Shown here piece by piece: positions 58,205 through 64,000 of a stretch of 64,000 bases of DNA. Below the pieces are notes generated by a model. It saw only the letters and a program-made list of their open reading frames with translations. It searched no databases and was not told the DNA's origin. Within the stretch, counting starts at the first letter, position 1; every line of letters begins with the position of its first letter. This stretch comes from CAXXOK01 sp964497495 (GTDB lineage: Bacteria > Bacillota > Clostridia > Christensenellales > Aristaeellaceae): assembly GCA_964497495.1 (NCBI GenBank), contig CAZCCZ010000003.1, positions 1-64,000 of the forward strand, written 5' to 3'. Both the position numbers and the translations under genes were made by a program.

Positions 58205-58474
58205 ATGCAGCAGCTTTCGACCGTCGTTTTCCGGCGCGGCATGAGCCACCGGGAGCATGACGAGACGCGGAATCGGCTATGCATTCGCTTCCGTAACTGT
58301 CCCGATTATGAACTGCGCGGGTTCAAGGAGCGCTTTCATAACGGGAAATGGCGTACCGTGTGGCACGCCTACCGTGTCGGCGACCGGGTGTTTGAACTGC
58401 ACGAAATCAATAAAAGCACCTACCCGGACGCGGTTGCCGCCGATCTGTCCGATTGGCTCAGGAGGGTATCATGA
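58205..58474 (+). CDS. Small hypothetical phage protein
   Basis: This 89-residue basic protein has no recognised family. AAGGAGG lies 10 bp upstream of the ATG. Its stop overlaps the start of the next gene (ATGA), so the two are coupled. Confidence 0.65.
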   Translation: MQQLSTVVFRRGMSHREHDETRNRLCIRFRNCPDYELRGFKERFHNGKWRTVWHAYRVGDRVFELHEINKSTYPDAVAADLSDWLRRVS

Positions 58475-59070
58475 CAAGCCGTGAAGTCAGGCGGGCACTC
58501 CGCACCTGCCCTTTCGAGAAGGCCGAGAAAAGCGGGCCGATCCCGGAGCCTATCAAAATCCCCGAGGAGTGGTTGGGAAGGCAGCGCCGGGAGCGGGTGC
58601 ATCAGGCGGTCGATGTGGTTCTGGCGGTGCTGGCGGCGGTCATGGTGTCGCTCGCCCTTATGCGGACGGCCCACGGGGAAACGTATACCGTGCAGACCGA
58701 ATCCGGGTGCTTGAACATCCGGGCCAAGCCTTGGGTCGGTTCGGAGATCATCGGCTGGCTGTACGCGGGCGACGAGGTGGACGTGATTTCCGATTCGGAC
58801 GGTTGGGCGCTGGTTACCGCCCCCATCGAGGCGGGAGAGGGATACGTGAACATGGACTTTCTAAGCTATGCTCCGCAGGAGTGCGGCAGTTACGTGGTGG
58901 ATGCCGGGGGCCGGGTGCGCGTCCGCAAGACCCCGAACGGGGAGCGCGTACGCTGGTTGGAGGATGGCGACACCGTAAACGTCACGCGCTGGGAAACGCA
59001 TAAAGGCGAGCTGTGGGCCTACGTGGGCGACGGGTACGTGCTCGGGGATTGTTTGGAGGCGGTCAAGTGA
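58471..59070 (+). CDS. Membrane-anchored protein with two SH3b domains
   Basis: This 199-residue protein has a cytoplasmic N-terminus of about 50 residues and one transmembrane helix (VVLAVLAAVMVSLALM). Two bacterial SH3-like repeats follow: YTVQTESGCLNIRAKPWVGSEIIGWLYAGDEVDV and SYVVDAGGRVRVRKTPNGERVRWLEDGDTVNV. SH3b domains bind cell-wall peptides. In an early phage operon this could be a lysogenic-conversion or superinfection-exclusion protein rather than an endolysin, because no lytic domain is present. It overlaps its neighbours at both ends by 4 bp. Confidence 0.8.
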   Translation: MTSREVRRALRTCPFEKAEKSGPIPEPIKIPEEWLGRQRRERVHQAVDVVLAVLAAVMVSLALMRTAHGETYTVQTESGCLNIRAKPWVGSEIIGWLYAGDEVDVISDSDGWALVTAPIEAGEGYVNMDFLSYAPQECGSYVVDAGGRVRVRKTPNGERVRWLEDGDTVNVTRWETHKGELWAYVGDGYVLGDCLEAVK

Positions 59071-59288
59071 TCGGTCACAGGTGTCCTGAATGCGGGGCTT
59101 ACCTTGACCCCGGCGAGAAGTGCGACTGTTGCGTGGAGTACGGCCCGCCGCCGGAAGAAGTACTCCGTATCAGGGATAAAATCAAAGCCCAGGTGGAAGC
59201 GGAAAGGATGGATTCGAATGACCGTTTTAGCGCGCCAGCGGGAACAGGTCTTCACCTGCCCGCATTGCGGAAGCGAATGGGAGCCTGA
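59067..59288 (+). CDS. Small zinc-ribbon-like protein
   Basis: This 73-residue protein starts at the GTG overlapping the previous TGA (GTGA). Its N-terminal CPECG and CDCC pairs form a probable zinc site (CPECGAYLDPGEKCDCC), followed by a helix. Its 3' end overlaps the next gene by 71 bp, so the last third may be non-functional. Confidence 0.55.
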   Translation: MIGHRCPECGAYLDPGEKCDCCVEYGPPPEEVLRIRDKIKAQVEAERMDSNDRFSAPAGTGLHLPALRKRMGA

Positions 59289-59595
59289 CGAGATCGCGGA
59301 TTATACCGTTTCGGCTGCCCGCGAATACTGCCAGTCGTGCGTTGACGCTCTGGATACGAACGCGCGACGTGAAAAGTGGTTTGAGGAGCAGGACGGGGAT
59401 TATCCCAAACTTGCCATGTACTATCTTACGAACAGCACGAATGGAAAGCTTGTCAGTTCCGTGGATGCCGCCGGGCTGGTCAAATGGGCGCGCCGCGCAG
59501 ACCGCGACGGCTTCCATGACGCTTTGTTCGACTACATTCACAGCGATGGCAACCGCAGGGCGGATTACCGCCTGTGGCTGCTGGAAACCCACTAA
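59218..59595 (+). CDS. Small phage protein with CxxC pairs
   Basis: This 125-residue protein has CPHCGSEW and YCQSCVDAL cysteine pairs near the N-terminus and a helical C-terminal half (VKWARRADRDGFHDALFDYIHSDGNRRADYRLWLLE). No family is recognised. It starts at the ATG at 59218 inside the preceding gene. Confidence 0.6.
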   Translation: MTVLARQREQVFTCPHCGSEWEPDEIADYTVSAAREYCQSCVDALDTNARREKWFEEQDGDYPKLAMYYLTNSTNGKLVSSVDAAGLVKWARRADRDGFHDALFDYIHSDGNRRADYRLWLLETH

Positions 59596-59606
59596 GGAGG
59601 GAGAAT

Positions 59607-60326
59607 ATGGAACCAATGATCGAAGCGCCCAAAATGATCTACGCCAACATTGCGGCGATTATGGGCGAGATCGGCTCAATCGGCAAGAACCAGAAGAACG
59701 CGCAGCAGGGGTTCATGTACCGGGGCATCGATGATGTCATGAACACGCTGAATCCGCTGTTTGCCAAGTATAGCGTGTTCTGCGTGCCGGAAGTGCTGGA
59801 CAAGACGCGGGAGGAGCGCACGACCCAAAAGGGCGCGCATATGATCTACACGACCCTGACGGTTCGGTACACGTTTTACGCGCTGGACGGCTCGTTCGTA
59901 ACGGCGCAGGTGGTCGGGGAAGGGATGGACAGCGGAGACAAGAGCGCGAACAAGGCGCTTGCCGTGGCGATGAAATACGCCATGTTCCAGACTTTCTGTA
60001 TTCCCACCGAAGAAATGGTCGATCCCGATGCGGAAACCCCGCCGCCGTCCTTGCCGACGCACGAGCCGGAGGATAAAGCCGGGCGGCAGAGCGTTTCCCC
60101 GGAGCCGAAGGCGGAGAACGGGCGGCAGAGCGCCCCCGCGCAGAAGGCGCTTACGCGGGCTGATATGATCCAGTCGGTCATCGACGCGCGCCACACCACC
60201 CGCAAGGTGTTCGACGATGTGTCCGGTTCCGTTCTCGAAAGCCCGCTGGACACGTACCACGGCGATTTGTTCCGGGAAGCGCTGCACCGGGTGAACAATG
60301 AGCTGAAAAAGCGGCTGGCCGCGTAG
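59607..60326 (+). CDS. ERF-family single-strand annealing recombinase
   Basis: This 239-residue protein has the ERF core: AAIMGEIGSIGKNQKNAQQGFMYRGIDDVMNTLNPLFAKY, THMIYTTL-like strands, GEGMDSGDKSANKALAVAMKYAMFQTFCIPTEE. ERF proteins anneal complementary single strands during phage recombination. The C-terminal third is a variable linker. The ATG at 59607 follows AAGGAGGG by 5 bp. It forms a recombination module with the DUF1351 protein, HNH protein and SSB encoded downstream. Confidence 0.9.
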   Translation: MEPMIEAPKMIYANIAAIMGEIGSIGKNQKNAQQGFMYRGIDDVMNTLNPLFAKYSVFCVPEVLDKTREERTTQKGAHMIYTTLTVRYTFYALDGSFVTAQVVGEGMDSGDKSANKALAVAMKYAMFQTFCIPTEEMVDPDAETPPPSLPTHEPEDKAGRQSVSPEPKAENGRQSAPAQKALTRADMIQSVIDARHTTRKVFDDVSGSVLESPLDTYHGDLFREALHRVNNELKKRLAA

Positions 60327-60338
60327 AGGGGGAATACG

Positions 60339-61208
60339 ATGGAACTGCTGGTGCAGACCGATCTTACAAGGATTAACCCGCAGGAGATCGCCTTCAACAA
60401 GGACGAGCTGAAAGCCGAGTTGAGCCAGTACCTTGACAAATACCAAAAACTGGTCGTAACCGAGGGGAACATTCCCGAAGCGAAGGATGCCCGTGCGCTG
60501 GTAAACAAGGTGCGTAAGGCGATTGACGACGAGAAGAAGCGCGTCAAGAAAGCGTTCACTGCCCCGTATATCAAGTTTGAGAACGACGTGAAGGAACTGC
60601 TTTCGATGTGCGACGCCGTTTCCGGGGACATCGACACTCATATCAAAGCCTACGAGGAGGACACCAAGGCCCGGAAGAAGCAGGCGCTTGCCGATTACTT
60701 TTCTAAATCCGTCGAGCGGTTCCCGGATTTCGCGGATTTCGGGGAAGTGTTCGACCCCCGCTGGCTCAACGCCTCGTTTGACATCGAGGAGGCGAAGGCG
60801 GCTATGGATGCCTTCGCTGCAAGGCGCTGGCTGGATGTGGACGCGGTTCTTCTGATCGAAGCGGAGCCGAACGTCAAGGCCATGCTTTTATCCCAGTTCA
60901 GGCGTACCAAGGACATGGCTGACGTGATTCGCTTACACAACGAGATCACGGCACGCGCCAAGGCCGCAGAACTGGCGCAGGAATCGCGCGGGCAGGAAGG
61001 GGCTGTAGCTGTAAGCCCGGAGCCGCAGCCCGCCTGTGCGCCCCTTCCGGGCTGGGAAACGGCACCCGCGCCCGACACGCAACCGGCTTACTCCGTTGGT
61101 AATGAAATGACCTGCGTAACGTTCAAGATCACCGCAACGAACGCCGAAGTCACTCGCCTGATGGACTACATGAACGTCTGCGGAATCGATTATGAGGAAG
61201 TCTTTTAG
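60339..61208 (+). CDS. DUF1351-family phage protein
   Basis: This 289-residue protein matches the DUF1351 pattern seen next to recombinase genes: KDELKAELSQYLDKYQKLVVTEGNIPEAKDARALVNKVRKAIDDEKKRVKKA, then FENDVKELLSMCDAVSGDID. It is largely helical and charged, with a Pro/Ala-rich linker before a short C-terminal domain. The function is unknown, but neighbourhood ties it to single-strand annealing recombination. Confidence 0.8.
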   Translation: MELLVQTDLTRINPQEIAFNKDELKAELSQYLDKYQKLVVTEGNIPEAKDARALVNKVRKAIDDEKKRVKKAFTAPYIKFENDVKELLSMCDAVSGDIDTHIKAYEEDTKARKKQALADYFSKSVERFPDFADFGEVFDPRWLNASFDIEEAKAAMDAFAARRWLDVDAVLLIEAEPNVKAMLLSQFRRTKDMADVIRLHNEITARAKAAELAQESRGQEGAVAVSPEPQPACAPLPGWETAPAPDTQPAYSVGNEMTCVTFKITATNAEVTRLMDYMNVCGIDYEEVF

Positions 61209-61210
61209 CG

Positions 61211-61888
61211 ATGGAGGTTCGGTACGGAAAAATCCTGACCGTGGATCCATACGGAGGGTACGTGGATGTCCGTATCCCGTTTGACGACGCGGCGTTCGAG
61301 CGGTTGGCCCTGCGGCGGTACGATCAGGTGGAGGTCGGGTTCCCGGATGGGCGGACGCGCACGCCGGAACAGCTCCGCAAGGCGTATGCCCTCCTTGGTG
61401 AGATCGCGGAATGGTCAGGCGATGACAAGGAATCGACCAAGGAATCGACCAAGCATGATTTCCTCCGGGAACACCTTGTCGGGCTTCGCAAAGAGCTTTT
61501 CAGCTTGTCGAATTGCGATGTAACGACGGCGCGGGAATACATTACATATCTGGTTGAGTTCTGCATCAAGCATCAGGTGCCTATACACGTGCCATTGGTT
61601 GAGCTTTGCGACGATGTCCAACGGTTCGTATATGCGTGCATGATGCACCGGGCCTGCGCGGTGTGCGGGAAGAAAGCCGACCTGCATCACATAGACCGCG
61701 TGGGGATGGGCCGCGACCGTCACGATATCTGCCATATCGGGATGCGCGCCCTCCCGCTCTGCCGGGAGCATCACCAAGAGGCCCACCAGCACGGCGACGA
61801 TGCCCTGATGGAGAAGTACCATCTGGAACCGGTCGAGATCGACGAGCGGATAGCGAAGATTTACCGGCTGAAAGCCAAGGAGGATTGA
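61211..61888 (+). CDS. Putative HNHc nuclease
   Basis: This 225-residue protein has a C-terminal HNH-type zinc/His-Me finger: CAVCGKKADLHHIDRVGMGRDRH and LPLCREHHQEAHQ carry the paired cysteines and the HH...H...HH residues. The N-terminal 120 residues are a phage-specific domain. In this position (after DUF1351, before SSB) such proteins are thought to process recombination or replication intermediates, similar to DUF968-type and RusA-type genes. Confidence 0.8.
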   Translation: MEVRYGKILTVDPYGGYVDVRIPFDDAAFERLALRRYDQVEVGFPDGRTRTPEQLRKAYALLGEIAEWSGDDKESTKESTKHDFLREHLVGLRKELFSLSNCDVTTAREYITYLVEFCIKHQVPIHVPLVELCDDVQRFVYACMMHRACAVCGKKADLHHIDRVGMGRDRHDICHIGMRALPLCREHHQEAHQHGDDALMEKYHLEPVEIDERIAKIYRLKAKED

Positions 61889-61890
61889 CC

Positions 61891-62310
61891 ATGAACAAGC
61901 TTACGATCATTGGAAACCTGACGCGCGATCCCGATACGCGCACCCTATCGACCGGGGATACGGCGTGCAGCTTCACCGTTGCCGTGAATCGCCGGGGGAG
62001 GGATAACGACAAGGCCGATTTTTTCCGCGTCACCGCGTGGAACAAGCTGGGCGACAACTGCCAGCGGTATCTTGCCAAGGGGCGTAAAGTGGCCGTTGTG
62101 GGGCCGGTAAGCGTCAGCAGCTATGAGGCTAAGGACGGCGGCGGCACGCGGTTCTCGCTGGATATCCGCGCGGAGGACGTGGAGTTCCTTTCTTCCCGGC
62201 AGGATGACCAGCCGCAGACCCGCGCACCGGCGAGGGGCGACGCCGACGATAGCGAGTTTACCGGCAAGAAAGACTTTGACCCGGATGACCCGAATGATCT
62301 TCCGTTCTGA
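61891..62310 (+). CDS. ssb: Single-stranded DNA-binding protein
   Basis: This 139-residue OB-fold protein reads LTIIGNLTRDPDTRTLSTGDTACSFTVAV, then DFFRVTAWNKLGDNCQRYLAKGRKVAVVGPV. It ends with the acidic tip DPDDPNDLPF that recruits SSB partners. The ATG at 61891 follows AAGGAGG by about 7 bp; longer in-frame starts lie inside the HNH gene and are rejected. Confidence 0.95.
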   Translation: MNKLTIIGNLTRDPDTRTLSTGDTACSFTVAVNRRGRDNDKADFFRVTAWNKLGDNCQRYLAKGRKVAVVGPVSVSSYEAKDGGGTRFSLDIRAEDVEFLSSRQDDQPQTRAPARGDADDSEFTGKKDFDPDDPNDLPF

Positions 62311-62324
62311 CGGGGGACAGCATC

Positions 62325-63011
62325 ATGATGAAGTTTCTGAAAGTCTACTATGACTGGCAGGAGGGAACCGATACGCTTTCGGACGCCGAGTTTGGACGGC
62401 TTATCAGGGCGCTGCTCGATTATGCGCAGACCGGAAATAGGCCGGAGTTACAGGGGGCCGAAAAGCACATCTTCCCCATTGTCAAGTTGCAGGTAGACCG
62501 AGACCGCCAAAGCTACGAAAAGAATTGCGAAAACGGCAGTAAAGGCGGTAGGCCGAAAACCGAAACAAACCCACTCGAACCCAAAATAACCCACGATAAC
62601 CCAACCGAACCCACGATAACCCAACGGAACCAAGAACAAGAACAAGAACAAGACCAAGATATTACGAATAGCGCCGCGTCAAGCGCGCCGCCCGTGATTT
62701 CGCTGGTTCAGAACGACGGAAACCTGTACGGGGTTTCGCAGCCGCAGATCAACCGCTGGCAGGAGTTATACCCCGCCGTGGACGTTCTCGCGGAACTGCG
62801 CAAAATGGCCGGGTGGCTGGAAGCCAACAGCCGGAACCGAAAGACGAAAGGCGGGATGGCGCGGTTCGCGGCCAATTGGCTTTCGCGGGTACAGGACAAG
62901 AGCCGACCCGTTGCACCGGTTCCCGAGGACGGGCGTTCGGAGATATCCGTCATCCGAAAACGCATCGAGGAAGAACGCACGGGGAAATTATTGCGAGGTG
63001 ATTTTTCATGA
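62325..63011 (+). CDS. Phage replication protein (DUF6291/replisome-organiser type)
   Basis: This 228-residue protein has an N-terminal domain, YYDWQEGTDTLSDAEFGRLIRALLDYAQTG, typical of DUF6291-type phage replication proteins. A low-complexity Asn/Glu/Gln/Thr linker follows (residues 75-115), then a C-terminal helical domain (INRWQELYPAVDVLAELRKMAGWLEAN) like those that load helicases. It overlaps the DnaB gene by 4 bp (ATGA), which supports a helicase-loader or initiator role. Confidence 0.75.
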   Translation: MMKFLKVYYDWQEGTDTLSDAEFGRLIRALLDYAQTGNRPELQGAEKHIFPIVKLQVDRDRQSYEKNCENGSKGGRPKTETNPLEPKITHDNPTEPTITQRNQEQEQEQDQDITNSAASSAPPVISLVQNDGNLYGVSQPQINRWQELYPAVDVLAELRKMAGWLEANSRNRKTKGGMARFAANWLSRVQDKSRPVAPVPEDGRSEISVIRKRIEEERTGKLLRGDFS

Positions 63012-64000
63012 CCGGTCTGAACGGGTTTGTACCCCCGCACAACACCGACGCGGAAAAGTCCGTGATCGGCGCGGCGTTGCAGGATGGGAAAGCGCTGAAA
63101 AAGGCCGTCGCCGGTTTACGGCCCGATGATTTCTATTCGCCGGAGAACACGGAAATATTTTCCACGATGGTCGCCCTGAACGCGGGGAAGAGCCCGGTGG
63201 ACGTGATGACCGTGGGAAACCTGCTGGCGAAGCGCGGAACGCTGAAAAGTACGGGCGGCACCGCCTACCTGCTGGATGCGTACCGGTTCGTTCCCACCGT
63301 GGTCAACGTGGACGCTTATATCGGGATTGTGCAGGACATGAGCCGCCGCCGCAGGCTGATCGAGGCGAGCCGGAAATTCATGGCCCGTATCTACGGTCAG
63401 GTGGACGAGATCGACGCGGCCATCGGGGATATGCGGGCCGCTATGCGGTTCGGGCTGGGGAACGGAAAGGTCACAACGGCCTCGGAGGTGGCCGCGATGA
63501 CGTACGATTATCTGGACAAGCGCTCGAAGGGGGAAGTCAGGGCCTTGATGACCGGTATTTCGTCGTTGGACAACATGACGGGCGGCCTTCTTGGGGGTGA
63601 CCTGTTCGTGATCGGCGCGCGTCCGGGCGTTGGCAAGTCGGCTCTGGCGATGGAAATCGTGCTGAACGTGGCTCGCAAGGGCGGGCATGTGCTGGTGCTA
63701 AGCCGCGAAATGCAAGCGGAGCAGTACGGAATCAGGGCCGGTTCCCGCCTCTGCGAGTTGAACGGGACGCAGCTTAAAAACGCCGAGATCGGCGATCAGC
63801 AATGGGAGCAGGTCGGGCTTGCCTACGACGAGTTCTCGCAATTGCCGATTGAGTTTCTTTTCTCGACGCGGAACGTGGAAGAACTGCAAGCCATTGCGCA
63901 GGAGCGGTACGACGATAAGGGGCTAGATCTGATCGTGGTGGATTACATGCAGCTGATGGGGACGGCAGCCAAGACCGACAAGCGTTATCAGGAGGTCGGG
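63008..64000 (+). CDS. dnaB: Replicative DNA helicase, DnaB-like (3' end beyond window)
   Basis: This open frame runs from the ATG at 63008 to the window edge (331 codons). It has the DnaB N-terminal domain (PHNTDAEKSVIGAALQDG, then VDVMTVGNLLAKRG) and the RecA-like motor. Walker A is GARPGVGKSALAME and Walker B is LDLIVVDYMQLMG, with TGISSLDNMTGGL before the motor. It unwinds DNA at the phage replication fork. Its start overlaps the stop of the preceding gene. Confidence 0.93.
   Translation, partial: MTGLNGFVPPHNTDAEKSVIGAALQDGKALKKAVAGLRPDDFYSPENTEIFSTMVALNAGKSPVDVMTVGNLLAKRGTLKSTGGTAYLLDAYRFVPTVVNVDAYIGIVQDMSRRRRLIEASRKFMARIYGQVDEIDAAIGDMRAAMRFGLGNGKVTTASEVAAMTYDYLDKRSKGEVRALMTGISSLDNMTGGLLGGDLFVIGARPGVGKSALAMEIVLNVARKGGHVLVLSREMQAEQYGIRAGSRLCELNGTQLKNAEIGDQQWEQVGLAYDEFSQLPIEFLFSTRNVEELQAIAQERYDDKGLDLIVVDYMQLMGTAAKTDKRYQEVG

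Noticed and set aside
55236..64000. TAG recoding in the resident prophage
   Set aside because: The ERF and DUF1351 genes both end in TAG at the expected lengths, so TAG is an ordinary stop in this prophage.
1..64000. CRISPR array
   Set aside because: No series of short direct repeats with regular spacers was seen; the only close tandem repeat is the 107-bp duplication at 19321-19534.

Overview
The window is 64 kb of GC-rich DNA. It most likely comes from an anaerobic, gut-type Clostridia (Bacillota) bacterium. The grounds are xylose catabolism (xylA-xylB), strong AGGAGG-type ribosome sites, a Liv-type ABC transporter, an anaerobic molybdenum/selenium purine-degradation cluster of the kind carried by gut Clostridia, and a temperate phage with Gram-positive-type genes. 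The assignment is inference; no rRNA or other taxonomic marker is present.

Layout. 1-1.9 kb: end of xylA (interrupted by a 10-N assembly gap) and xylB. 2-6 kb: a secreted beta-helix-like protein, a palindromic MITE-like repeat, a QueG-like Fe-S protein and an endonuclease/exonuclease/phosphatase-fold protein. 6.4-11.5 kb: a five-gene Liv-type ABC transporter operon with its own promoter and terminator. 11.6-29.5 kb: a colinear catabolic cluster behind a perfect TTGACA-17-TATAAT promoter: guaD, xdhABC, ygeX, ygeY, ygeW, carbamate kinase, mocA, ssnA, ygfK and a fused xdhD-type dehydrogenase. Related clusters break down urate and other purines anaerobically. The neighbouring transporter may import the substrate (inference). 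A ModE-like winged-helix regulator follows at 29.9 kb.

30-50 kb is almost entirely on the minus strand. After an M28 peptidase comes the most interesting part, an eight-gene operon (50092 down to 31836). It encodes a vWA-domain membrane protein, a 1221-residue tubulin/FtsZ-like GTPase, an 810-residue orphan, a split-zinc-ribbon P-loop GTPase, a 1117-residue GAP1-like helical protein, two small membrane proteins and a second vWA-like membrane protein whose metal site is degenerate. This matches the core of a predicted but experimentally uncharacterised FtsZ-like/vWA/GTPase membrane-remodelling or conflict system, here in a version with no OmpA component.

50-54 kb: a membrane diguanylate cyclase, then the ruins of an old prophage (terminase and holin fragments). 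Between those fragments sits an AT-rich gene with an in-frame TAG at codon 21, which ATG-based ORF calling misses. 54.3-55.1 kb: tRNA-Leu(GAG), a VOC-family protein and a 3' tRNA fragment that marks the attachment site of a second, apparently intact prophage. 55.2-64 kb: that prophage's integrase, ImmA/repressor/Cro switch with repeated operators, and its early replication-recombination genes (ERF, DUF1351, HNH, SSB, replication protein, DnaB). It continues past the end of the window.
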